Assembly (NCBI RefSeq): GCF_048771995.1
Contig: NC_133026.1
Coordinates: 117,509,501-117,573,500 of the forward strand
Length of the DNA stretch: 64,000 nucleotides
Source: Taeniopygia guttata
Taxonomy: Eukaryota; Chordata; Aves; Passeriformes; Estrildidae
Direction: 5' to 3'
Part shown: piece after piece, positions 14,376-26,332 of the stretch
How the letters are laid out: each line of letters begins with the position of its first letter
Numbering within the stretch: position 1 is the first letter of the stretch
The notes under the pieces: model-generated
Told to the model about the DNA's origin: nothing
Databases searched by the model: none
What the model saw: only the letters and a program-made list of their open reading frames with translations
Made by a program: the position numbers and the translations under genes

Positions 14376-15100
14376 CTTAAACATGTTCTGGAAAGTGTGG
14401 TCTATTCTAACACAGAGGTAGTTTCTCATAGATAGACGACTGAACTTGTTTAGAGCATGGAAGAATTTGGGTAACTTTGACTTCTGTTCCATTGCACCCT
14501 GCCAAAAGGTCATGTAATTCATCTTTAACTAAACAGTGCTCTGAAGTGAGGACTTGACTGTGGTTTCTTTCTTGCTCAGGTGTCAGTGACACTGACTTGC
14601 ATAAAAGTTGGAGCAGATTTCTTGCATTACTGGAGGCTTTTTTGTGCTTCAGAGGTGGTCAAAGGTAGAAAAATGTTCTAAGGGATATTTCAAGCCATTT
14701 TGTAAATTATGCTTCTATTTAAATTATCCATAATTTTTTTTTTAAAAAGTCATGCTAGTTAAGAAATAATGAAGGTAATTTTTAATTAGGAAGGGGAAGT
14801 CCCCTGCAGAAAATGTCAGCTTACTGTATTCTATACTGCTTTATCATCTTTTTACCATCTGCCTTTGCTAAGAAGGCTATTGAACTGGGGTGCTTTTTTG
14901 TTGTTTGATTAAGAAAAATCTACACACTTCATAGCTGTTTGGAAAAGACTGCTTGAGAATTTGGTTTGGGTTAAAATTCTGACAGATATTGTCATATATT
15001 TATCTTTCATTTTATAATCTCTGTAATTGTCATGTATTTATCTTTCCTTTTATACTCTATATGAGGTGTTAATCAGAGGAGCAAAACCAGAGTAAAGCAT
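14376..15100 (+). other. ADHFE1: ADHFE1 3' UTR (end uncertain)
   Basis: Sequence directly after the ADHFE1 stop codon is AT-rich and non-coding, as expected for a 3' UTR. I see no canonical AATAAA in the first 2 kb. Possible variant poly(A) signals are CATAAA near 14600 and AGTAAA near 15092, so the right boundary given here is only a guess. RNA-seq or poly(A)-site data would fix it. Confidence 0.4.
14991..15066. repeat. 38-bp imperfect tandem duplication in ADHFE1 3' UTR region
   Basis: Copies begin at 14991 and 15029, each opening with GTCAT(A/G)TATTTATCTTTC and continuing TTTTATA. Both copies carry TATTTAT, an AU-rich-element-like motif. The duplication lies about 620 bp after the ADHFE1 stop codon, so it may be transcribed. 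Confidence 0.7.
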
Positions 15101-16057
15101 GGTCACACACTCAACAGGAGCCATATAACAGCAAGACAGCATCCATCATGGTCATTCTGTCTGGCTGAGGCAGCATCCCCTCTTTCCTGCTGTGTTCTGT
15201 GGAAGGAAGCTCTCAACTGTATCTTGCTTTGCTGTGAATCAATTGCTTCTGCTGAGCTCCTGCAGGTGCTGTCCCTCAGATTGCAGCCACCAGCCTAAGG
15301 AAGTGGCTGTGTGCTGTGGTTCAATATTAACAAGTGGTGGTGAAGCATTTGGCTGCAGAGTGCCCCACGGGGAGCACTGGTTAAATGTGGGAAGGAGCAT
15401 GCACCTTCCGAGCAGTTAACCAGCTGGTTGACTGTCAACTAAGAAAGGGAAGTGGGGAAGGGAGAAAGGAAACCAACATTTTAATATTATTTTCCTTTAT
15501 TTAAAAAGTCCACGTGGTTGTGTATACAGTTCTTTTAAATCAGATTCTGCTTCATGCTGGACTATTTCAGCATCTGATTCATGCTGCTACCACAGCTCAA
15601 GACAAATGAGAGAAGAGCCTTGTGATTTGTGGTGTGCATATTTCTTTCTGCTGGGGAAGGAGCACTTTTCAGTCACCCCGTTGAAGTAGAAGGCTCTATG
15701 CTTGCATCTTTGCATTTGTGTACTTGTCTGATCAAACTAGTGCTGTCCTAGCATCTGAGGACAGATGTGTACTGGATATTGACACTGGATCCATTTCAGG
15801 GCTGTTAAAACAGGAGGATGGATACTGTTTGAAGACTGCTTGTTTTTAGCACCAGAATGGGTTTGGCAGCCATAGGACTGCACTGCCACTATGTGATACA
15901 CATGTGATTTCCATGTCCTTCTGAACCTTCCCCGCTGCTAAAATTGCCCACAAGTACCTCTGTCATGTAGGCTGATGTGGTAATAGCAAGGGATTCACTT
16001 CATTCTATTGTGCAAAGCTGACATGTTTGGAAAAAAAAAACTTTTTGTCCATCCCTG

Positions 16058-16183
16058 TTATTCAAAGTCAAGCTGGATGAGGCTCGGAACCCAGTCTAGT
16101 GAAAGATGTTCCTGCCCATGGCAGGGAGGTTAGAACTAGATCTTTAAGATCTCTTCCAGCCCAAACCATTCTGTGGTTCTATA
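16058..16183 (+). mobile_element. CR1 LINE 3' end, short old fragment
   Basis: Matches the last roughly 125 bp of chicken-repeat-1 as remembered: 'aagctggatgaggct', 'cagtctagtg', 'gttcctgcccatggcaggg', 'agaactagatctttaagat', ending 'aaaccattctgtggttct' in place of the usual ATTCTATG repeats. Sense orientation on the + strand, 5'-truncated as most CR1 copies are. Several differences from consensus indicate an old insertion. Confidence 0.88.
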
Positions 16184-16534
16184 TAAACTTTTAGCCTGTT
16201 TTGTCTTTCCACTCCTGTCTTTCTCCAGTAGTTGGTAGCAGTACAGATTCGTGAAGAGACAATCTTTTCGTCCATGAGCCTAATTCATGGCAGTCCTGCT
16301 GTATTTGGGGGGGAATATACTCTCTGGGGAACTGAGCAGCATGTGATTTCATCACTGCAGCAGAGCACTTTGATGGGCTGCTTAGGGAGGTAGGATAACT
16401 TCTTCTAGCACACCATTTATCTGCCTTTTATGCCAGTATGGCAATTATTGTCAGGTTGCATTTTCAACTGACAGAACCTCACACTTACCTTCCTGTACCA
16501 GGTAACCTGCAGGTCCTGATGATTTATAAAATAA

Positions 16535-16600
16535 ACACCATACTCCCTTCAATACCCATATTTTACAGATGAGACAAAGGGGTTTATGTAATAACTAACA
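16535..16600 (+). repeat. possible MIR-core fragment
   Basis: Contains 'cccatattttacagatgagacaaagg', close to the MIR core ('cattttacagatgaggaaac'). Only this core is recognisable, so the call is weak. Confidence 0.3.
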
Positions 16601-19600
16601 TAAGCAGATGGTGCTGCAAGAATGGACATTTCTGTTTTCCACACCTCTTTGACTGCATCAAAGTCTTCAACTGCCTTAAACTGGTTGTGAAATCTCTCCC
16701 ATGGACATTAGCTACATGTGAAAACCTCTCCCGAGAACATCAGTCTCCACCACCAATTATTAGTTGCTAGTAGGGATTTTCTGAGGAAAAATCAAGATAG
16801 CTCAAGCTGCTCCAGAATGCTGTCTTTCAAATAGTGGTGATGTGACAGGGTGTCACATCCTGGCTCTTGGGCAGTGGTAGTTTTATTCACAGCTGAAGAG
16901 CTACATGAGTTTTTTCATATATTATCTCACTAAATTACTCTATACTGGTATTTCTGTGGGGAGCTGGGGTAATTGTGAGTTCCCAGTAGTGGTTGGACGT
17001 GTGTGAGATCTGGGAGGCCTGTTCTTGTGACTCCTGTTACTGCTGTGTTACTCAAACCCTCTGTGAGGAATCTATTAGTCTAGACTATGCTGAAATGCAG
17101 ATAACAAAAGTAAAGCTTGTTTGAAAGCAGCATTTAACTCTGTGTTTTCTGAGCTCTGTGCAGGTAAACACAACACAAAACCTGGCCCATGAGATCACTC
17201 AGTCCATTTACATTGATTAGGTTAGCTTTGGGGAGCAAGTATGAACAGGTGCATGTGTAGAGCTGGTGAAAATAGTTTACCAGCAGGTATAGTTTTATCT
17301 GGAGTACCAAATGAAAATCTCCCTCACTTCACAAGGTAGAGCCTGTAGGATTGCTGCTTGGGATTTATAGATATGAGAGCAGCTGGTACAGTAGTTTGTC
17401 CATCCCCTCATTTGCCTCTTTCCATACCAGTGCTGATTTTCTCAGCAGTTAAAAAGAGAATAAAGAAAAAAAAATATGTACTTAACGTGCCTAAATCTTC
17501 AAAAACTCCTACCATTTCCTGTTTGAATAAACTTGGAAGAAACCACACATAGGTTAGGCTGTATGATCATTCGTGTTGCACTGTGTTATGCCGTGGCTGT
17601 CATCTTCTGTCTTGTGGTTGGCTTTCCATCTCCCTGAGACCTGAAAAAAATGGATGAGAAGGAGCAATGGTTAAGGGACACAGCCAAGCTCTGTCTAGGT
17701 TCTTTCCATAACCCCTGAGTAAATCTGCTTAGGCATCACTGTGCCCCAGGACACGTGCAGTGTGCCTGGGATTCAACAGCTCCAACCAGATGAATCCATC
17801 ACTGTATTAAACGTGTCCTTGCAGAGGGCCTAAAGGAAGGGTCTCCATTTTTCCTCAGGCCATCCCTGCGTGCTTCCTAAATAAAAATGAACTTGATTTA
17901 AATCCAAGCACCAGCTAGTGATGCCACCAGTTTCCTGATGTCTCCAGCAGCCATAGCTCACACAGCGTTGCACAAGCTGCTTGTCTGCTGCAGTGTCAGC
18001 CCTGAGCAGTGAGGAGAGGGTCTTCCACACCAAGCCAGCTCTGCTAATCCTGCCTCAAGAGCTGATTTAATCTTTGACATACCACCTGGCCACCTGTAGA
18101 AGAGGAGATTCCTCTGAACAGTGGTGTCATGAGACTGTCAGTGACCAAATTTGCAGAGGTCTCAGCTCTCTTTGCACATGCCTATTTTTCAGCCTTTCTG
18201 TTTACCTGCAGTGTACGTATGAGAAATCACACAGGGTCAGTGGGTCAAAAAATTCTTAGTGCATAATTTTTAAGTGTAGTGGTTCATGAGAATAAGCAGA
18301 AGCTTCTGCTGTTTGCTCTGAATTTCTCAAATAAAATGAGACCAAAACAAGCCCCATAACTTGGTTATCATTAGGGAGGCTTAGATGCAATATTTCTGAA
18401 TGCAGTTTTATATTTCGCCATTTCTAGTCTTCCATTAACCCACTAAAATGCCATTCCGTTTCTTTTTTCCCCCATAGTACTGAAATAGCTGCCACAAGCG
18501 AGTGGGTAGAAAATGTTGTCCAGCCAGAAAAAAAAGAGGAAGAACCATTTGACACAGCTCAATAGAATGTTAATCAGGTTCTTAAGTTAACTGCTTTCCT
18601 AGTAATAGGGAGGAGGATGAAAAAAATACTTTCAGACTTTGGTTGCTATTGAACTACATGTATCCCATTTTCAGAGAACTCTTAAGTACAACAAATGGCA
18701 GCAGATATTTTCCTTATTTCTCTGAACATGGGAACTCAAAGGGAAAATTAATTTACATCCATGTGGTTGCATAGTTAAGTGAAGGCAGAGGAAATGAGAT
18801 TTGTAGCCTCTGGAGATAATTCACTTGTTAATTTGTGTCACCTTGTACAGTTACAGAGCTTGATTCCTGAGCCACAAACACTGGCAGCACATGCGCCACC
18901 AAAGTCAACTTTGCAGCAAAGGAATGCTGGAATATTGCTGACACTGTAGTCTGAGCTCCCATTAAATGTTTAATTTAATCTAATATTACTTTATCATTAA
19001 ATATATATCTCATAGCCCAGAATGGTTTATTGATGGGGAATCTTTTCCTCTGTGTTCCCTGACTTGCAGTGACTTTGACCTGCTTTAACAGTGCACTTGT
19101 GCTCTTTCTGGGTGTTTGACCATACAGCCTTAAATTAGCAAGTTGACATTGAAATGCTGATTTACACCTGCAGTCAAATGGATAACACATGTTAAAGACT
19201 GATTGTCAGCAGCTCCAATACGTTATTGCTTCATTCTCTGTCATTGTTTCTTGCCTTTATGGGATTTAAGGACAACATTGGGTGACGTTGTTATGGCTAT
19301 GGACACAGCTGTGGGGGGCTGACACTGTTTATGGTCTTTGTCATTTATCTAAAAGCTGACATCACTTTCAGAAAATTACTGTGAAACTTTGGAAGTTTAA
19401 GTGTTGCTGTATGTTTTAGGACAGCATTGGGAATAAAAAAAGCCTTTTTTGCTACCATAAAACAAAAACAAACAGTTAACATTGAATAACTTGCTCTTCT
19501 GACCTTTTCACCTTAAGGAAGATTAATGGTGGTTTAGATCAGAACATCCCCCCTGATCAGGGTCTGAATGCTTCAGGGATTCAGACAGACAAAGAAAATC

Positions 19601-22600
19601 ATTTCACCCCTAGGTCACCAGCACAGACCTATGGTGTCTCACTAGTGATCACTGGATGATTTCTCAGTAGTTTATGTGCAAGAGTTGGTGGTCATAATCC
19701 ATTTTCCAAGGGACAAGTTCCTGCCTCGTGAAAGCTGTCACCATGTGCTTATCCAAGTAGGAAAAAATGGGAAATAACATGAACAGCCTGAATTTCATTT
19801 GCTTTGCACTACTGAAATCTCAGAGACTCTGTTTCAGTGGATCACTCTCTCTCCAGGAGGGGTTGAAGCCATGCTGGTGCCCTTCTCTGAGTGGTGGCAC
19901 CTCCGTGTTCCCTTCTGGAGGGATGCAGCCTCTGGAGCACACAGGTCTCATTCAGGCACACTCACAGTGTCACCACTTACATTTAGGACATCCTCAAATA
20001 TCACATCCCACAGCTTTCCTGTAGTCATCTCCCAGGTTTAGTTCTTGGTGCGTGGTCAAGCTGGTGTACTACAAATACTGTACTTGTATTTTAAATGGAA
20101 AACCTAAGGTTAGGACTCCTCAGTTAGTAAAACTGAGCAGAGAGCTGGCAGGCAGGTTCTGATCATAAAGTAACTCTTTATGACTTCTCATGTCAGAAAT
20201 TATAAAGTCACCAACCCTAAAGCCCGATTCGGGGTCCTACCCAGCAGAGCTGAGTTAAAACACCAAGGTGCCCAACAAAGGCAGCAGGGGCTTGGCTGAC
20301 AGGCACTAAAGGTCTGAGTGTGTTCTTCAGCAGGGACACAGCAAGGCAGGCTTTGAGAAAAAGTGGCAGACACATGAGTACAGTTCTTCACAGCTGAGAT
20401 GTTGAGCCTGAGTATATAACGTGGTTACACATTACAGAGAGAAAAAGCTGGAGTGCTAGGGTCCAGGAGCTGAGAGGATCAGACTTCAGGGGGACATCTA
20501 AAATGAGAATATGCATTTTTTTAAATGTTGTAAAAACCTGAAGGATGAGGAATCTAGCCTTATGTCGCTATTAGGTTCCATATCCTTAGCAAGGCCCACA
20601 AAAACTCTTACCTGTTCCCTTTCGGATTTTTTTCTCACAGGGTTAGCTCTGTACAATACTTTCCTAATAGTGGACAGAGCAAGTGAACAGATTACAGGTA
20701 AAACTGAAGTAATAAAGGCAAATGCCTAAATGTAAAGGCTAACAGGATAAAGGAGAAGGACATGTAAAGATCATGAGTTCTGCGAAAATCAGGGATCTCA
20801 GAGGCTGTGGCATGACTTTAAAAGTACTGACCTCTATGTAGCTTATAAGCTTGAAAATCCTCTCCTATGTATTTGCAGCATTAATTCCTCTTGTTATCTG
20901 AGGTGATCTACTTTAATCAGATTCCTACAAACAAGTCAAGTGCTTACAGCAGAAGATCTTTGACACCCCTACTGGCAGCGTCAGTGGAGAGGACAAAGAC
21001 CAAACCAGTGAAGATCAGATAAATCGCTTCATCTCATCAAACACTGTTTCAGGATAATTGGCATCAGAGTTCCCCTCCTCCAGGCTCTTACCTGTATGCT
21101 CTGTGGTCATTTGATGTACTGATTGCACAAAAAATACCTCAGAATAATCCTGTTTCAAAGGCACAGCAATTCTGAAGCCTCCTCTGTCACAGTGCCAGCT
21201 CCTGTGCTACTTTGCTTCTTCACACAGGCCACATTATTTGAGTCTGGATCAAAAGGGGACTCACAAATTTCACCTGCTTTTATGCCTTTAGTGCAGCTTC
21301 TACTTCGTATTTTCTAAGTTGCTAGTCCCATGGTCTCTAGTCCAAATAATGATGGTCCTTGTTTTAAATTTAATCTCATTTTCACACAGTGCTTAAGCCA
21401 GAGGAGGCAATGCCATCTGATACCCTCCAAAGACCTTTCATCCCCATTGGAGCACATGTATTACATGTGGCAAAAGGAGCTTGATGGCTGTGTGAGGACA
21501 CACAAGATATGTAAGGTGACAGTTCAGGTTGCCTTACTCTTTAGACTCATTCATTGGAAAAATCCTAAGTATTTTGTGCCTGGTTACCCAAGAGTAGATT
21601 TTATTGCATATGGTGCAAGACTCAGGATGCTGTTGCAGCAAAAGAGCTGCCACTGCCTAAATCCAGGAACCACAGGACAAGCTTTGGTTAATGTGCTTCT
21701 TTGCCCAAAAATGGTTATGTGTTAAGCAGGAGCCAGTAGTTGAGATAATCTTAAAATGTTCTAAAGAAAAAAATTGGGAGTGAGAAGACGCTATCTAAAA
21801 ATCATTGTGGCTTATCAGGGGAATAAAGACCTCACTGATCACTTCGCTTGAAAAATTAATAAATCCAGGACAAATGTAGTTCAAGATTAGCATCTTAATG
21901 AACTATTGTTGTCACTGCCTGGTTTGGACATATCGCTCCTTTGTTGACATTTTTAATGCTTTCTGTGGATTACCAGTACATGACCAGTATATGAAAGCTT
22001 GTTAAGCCTCCACGTGCTCAACCTGGCCCTAGCTTTAATACTGGCTTAGTGCAATCCCTGCTGTTGGCACAAACTCTGTGGGACTGGAACCTTGTGGTGC
22101 TGGGCATTGTGTTTCTACTTAATCATCATATGGACCTATTCAAGTGTGTTTTACAAGCTTGGGCACATTTGTGAATGCCCAATTTTCTATATGTAACTTT
22201 TATAAGAGAAGCCAATCAGGGTTTTTGTTTTTTCCTTTTGTCTTTTTCTTCCTTTTTTTAAGAATTCTGCAATATCATTCTGTAACTAGTGGGGAATGCT
22301 TTCAGCCTGGCTTCCAGGTCTGGTTGGTATTTCCTTTCCCAATTAGCAGAGAAGACTGTGCGCTCATCTTTTCAAATTGCAGAGCTCTTGCATCTCTCTC
22401 TCCTGGTTCCCTGTAGAGAATTTAAAGTTCAAAATGTTTTTTGAATGCCTCAATCTTGTTCCCATTCAGGAAAAATCTGTTACAGCAGCTTCTAGACAGA
22501 TGCAAATTCACATGTTATGTTTGAAAATTCACTTATTCACAGACCTTTAAACTGTGCAGTGCTACTTCAGTTTTGAACTAATTTTGCTGTCTGCTATGAG

Positions 22601-24700
22601 TGTGAAGTTTCTGATAGTGTATCTGTCTCTCTATTCCTTTCATTCAGAGAAAAACAACAGATTATGTATGAGAAACTCACTGTATTGTTTGCTTTTTTTT
22701 TTGGTTGGTTTTCCTTTTTCCTTTCCTTTATTTGCAGTTGTAATTCTGTGGCCCTAAACTGAAACAAAGAGATTTTCCTTCCACAAAAAAAAGCTGCTGG
22801 CATTGCATCATGCAGAAGTGGTTTAGAGTAGATGCCTGCAGTATGCATGTGCAGTTTTATCCCATCTTATTTTTAAATGGCTATCTGTGCATCCCTCTGG
22901 TTCTCAATCCTGTTCCAAAAATACCTGGGGTTTATCCTTATCATATTGCCCAGCTAACAGTATGAAATAGGCTCAAATGGCTCAGTACAGATTAGATTTA
23001 CCTCTTACGCAACAAGGTACAAGATCCAGGGAGAAGCCAGAGACCTGCCTTGGGAAGAGCTTTGTCCTCTGTGGGCCAGGGAATCCCTTGGCAATACCCC
23101 TTACACATGTAGAGAGTATCAGGTTGCTTCCCAGCAACTCCACTGGAAGAATACTGCACTGAAAAGGGATTCCTTTGTTCACAGAGGCCAGGATAAATAA
23201 GGTCTAGAGGTTTCTGATTCTTATCTTAAATAACTCAATGTTTTAATTACAGTTTTTGTAACCATATTTTTAAAATTTGATTCCTTTCAAGTTTACCAGC
23301 TCTGTCATACTCGATAAACAGGACAAGCATCTACATTTGTCTCCTCAAAATATGTCCTAACAGATTCAGGCTTTGGAAAAAGCACCCTTGCCAACTCCCC
23401 AGAGGGACATCTCATCAGCTTATTGGATTTTTCTGCCACTTTTACAAGGTTTGCTGAGACTTCTGCTGTTTTAAAAGGGGTTTTTTTTCCCTTTCAGCCT
23501 CAGCAAGCATTTTTTTCTTCTCTGCCTTTCCCTCCTTTCTACCCCCATTCCCAAGAATCAAATAATTTCCCTGTCCCAGACCTGCAGATAAGGTTAGATG
23601 TGTGTTTTGTCAGACAGCATGTGTCTGCTCTTGTGTCTGGAGTTCTCCTCCTCCTCCACCTCCTCCTCCTTCTCACTTGTCCCTGCTTACCTTTGGTAAC
23701 TTTGTTTTGGCACCAGGAAATGTTTTGATCCTTTACTATCAACACTGAGTGTGGGTATTTGGTAAACTGCTGTAATAGTTTATTCTTCACTTTAGTAGAG
23801 AAGAAAAAATCTGAGCCTGGTTTTCAGAGATTTCATGTAGTTTGGGGAACAAAAAAAATAATCATAGACTCAAAACCTGTTTGGTTTTCTCCTCCCACCA
23901 CGGACTGAACACTTGCTAGGTGAGTAGGGAGCTGGAAGGAGATACCTTCTGAGATTGTCTGATGTAACTCTGCAGTTCCTACGTTGGACATTGTGGAGAG
24001 TTTCTCCTCCAAGCAGAAAATTACTGCTTACACTTCTTTATCGGGTATCATGCGGTAGAGCTTTTGCACTACACTTCCTGCAGATATAATTACACCTATT
24101 TCATAGCTAAACCCAACATTGGACATTTGCCCAGAATATCTCCCACAGAGGTAGAAAAAAGTAGCCCAATATGTGCAGGTCTTCTCTTGAAGTCACATTA
24201 AGATTTCATGCAAAACCCTGAGCATTCATAGTACTCAACTACCCAGCAAGAGCTGGACAAAATGAAGGAAACTCCTGTTCATGGACAGGGGACAATTCAT
24301 TCCCAGATGAGGATCCCAAATGAGGCATATTATATCTGACCTCCTGAGCCCTATTTTTCTGTCTGAAAGTGATGTGAGTGCCTTTTATCAGCTCTCTATA
24401 CAGTGATTTTTCCCCAGAACATCCTGTGCCTTGTAAGGATGTGTCCAAAGCCTTCCTGACCTGTAATGAAGTGAGTGCCAGCTAGTGACCAGCTCTGGAG
24501 TCCCAATTCAGTCTGCATCCCACCAACCCTCAAAGGATGAAGAACCCAATTCTCGTTCTAAAGTTAAACCTCATCTGTGATTTCAAAATATCTATAGGTC
24601 ATACCTAGAATTAGGAAAACAATGACTTAGATCCAAAAGTGCCTGTCTTCTCATAGGACTCTGAATATCTGAAGGTGAAATAAAGGGTGGGTTAGATTTG
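16600..24700. other. Gene-free interval between ADHFE1 and VXN
   Basis: I read both strands and found no exon matching a family I know and no ORF with coding character. The longest open frames (for example 21330-21725, 131 codons) are low-similarity chance frames. The interval has a (CCT)n run near 23645-23672 and short A- or T-runs. There is no clear LINE or LTR beyond the CR1 tail at its left edge. Confidence 0.5.
23645..23672. repeat. (CCT)n simple repeat
   Basis: A run of CTCCTC units with one interruption. Ordinary microsatellite. Confidence 0.7.
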
Positions 24701-24729
24701 TTATAGCTTTTTTTTTTTTTTTAATGGAC

Positions 24730-25510
24730 TATTCAGTGTTGGTCTTCATTATTTTTTTTTATCCTTTTGAAAGCTTTTAGAGCCTCCTGCATAACCGCCT
24801 CTGCCCCATTCAGTGCTGAATGGACGGTGCGCTGATCTTTTTCTCGGTGGGTAATGGATTTGGGTTGATTGCTTGACACAGGGACAATAGGGGGGTAAAC
24901 AATTGCCTTCGCACCCGTGCAGCTCCCCATCTGTTGAGTGCGTGCGCCTTCAGAGGCAGCCAGGCAGGGACAGATGAATGCGCCAGCCAAGCCTGATGTT
25001 AATGACATCAGTCATACAAGCAGAACATGTGGCGCAATAAATCAAAAACTAATTGAACTTTTGGTTGATTATATTGCCGTCCCACTGCCTGCTTCAAGCA
25101 CGGCACGGTTTCCTGGGACAATGCCCCCAGCCCCGCAAAGGCTTTGCTGCCCCTGGACAGCAGGAGCCTGCCCTGGGAGGTGACAAGTGACAACAGCTTC
25201 TCTTCGTGCACTGCTTTCTTGAGACAGCGACACCTTCCACTCAACCAAAATGCTTCCAGGCTTAGGATGTCTATTTGACCAATATTTATTATTTCAAATA
25301 AGAAACGTTCATCAATATGACAGTGACGGCCCATGTTCACTGGCACTTTCCATCTGGGACTGTTGGTGGCAGACATCTCTAGGAGAAGACAGCGCTTGTT
25401 TTTGTGTTAATTAGACACACACGTGGTAGTAATGAAGGCTATTCATTAGACTGATATAATTTAATATCATTATTCACACTTGAAAATACTCCAACTACAT
25501 CAGTTGTTGC
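24730..25510. promoter_or_regulatory. Candidate conserved enhancer cluster upstream of VXN
   Basis: AT-rich sequence with a dense set of developmental-factor motifs: TGACATCA (25003-25010, CRE-like), CATGTG (25026-25031, E-box), several TAATTG/ATTA sites, TTAATTAG (25407-25414) and CACGTG (25420-25425). The texture is like that of vertebrate conserved non-coding elements, and it lies 0.8-1.6 kb upstream of the VXN start codon. This is inference from motif density; no alignment was possible. Confidence 0.4.
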
Positions 25511-26099
25511 AGCCTGCAAGCCAAGATTTTGTCTTGTGTGTCCATGGCAGCATTAAGTCGCCAGAAGTTGAGGGGGCTGGTATTCATAGAGGTGGAAAGG
25601 AACAATTTCTGATGGGAGTATTAAGAAATGAAAAGCTCTAGCAAGAAGACCCTTTATTGAAGTGCATAAATATGGGATTAGACCCCAGACCCATCAAGTC
25701 AGGAACCCATCCATGACTGAGCCACCTTTCCTCCCCTTGCACCGACAGACATGCAGGGGGCATGGACATCTATGCACATCTGCTTTTCTTTGACATCTGC
25801 TTTTGAAATGTTTCTTTGAAAAACCCAGGATTCCAATATTTGTTTATGAAATGAAAAGGTAAAGCACAAAATGCTTTTCTTAACATACTTAGAATCATCT
25901 CCTCATTATATGTAAGGAGCAAAATTTTATGGTAAATGTGTTAGAGTACACATTTAACCCAACTTATTTCAAGCATCTTTGCAGTACTTCTGTAAACATT
26001 TGCCAATAGATTAGACTTTAATTATGAGCTATTTATTGCAGAGGATTCTCCACACCGGTAAAAGCAAATGTAAAATAAAATGCTGCTATCTGAGTAGAG

Positions 26100-26332
26100 G
26101 CTTAAGCAAGAGCTAAATTAAATCTTTGTGTTAATATTATTCATAGAAAGGCAGATGGGAGCAGAAAATGTTGCAATGAAGAATATGGAATGAGATGAGA
26201 TCACAGCATCAGTCTGTCCTTTGTAGATCTGGACAATGATCACAGAGCCAGATTGGATTAGGGAAACCTATTTACCAGAAGTTCAGAGCGGTTGCATGAA
26301 GCTGAAAGGCAGTCAGTAAGGAGAGGTGGAAA
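26100..26332 (+). promoter_or_regulatory. VXN: Probable VXN promoter-proximal region / 5' UTR
   Basis: Directly upstream of the VXN ATG. There is no clear TATA box and no CpG island. It is likely to contain the 5' UTR, because the first coding exon has no good splice acceptor close in front of its ATG. The transcription start cannot be placed from sequence alone. Confidence 0.4.
26296..26319 (+). promoter_or_regulatory. Upstream ORF (7 codons) before VXN
   Basis: An ATG at 26296 opens MKLKGSQ and stops at TAA 26317-26319, 13 bases before the VXN start codon at 26333. If the transcript begins upstream of 26296, ribosomes would meet this ORF first, and it could damp VXN translation. Whether it is in the mRNA is not known. 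Confidence 0.45.

Noticed and set aside
21330-21725. 131-codon + frame between ADHFE1 and VXN
   Set aside because: No similarity to a known family and no flanking gene signals.
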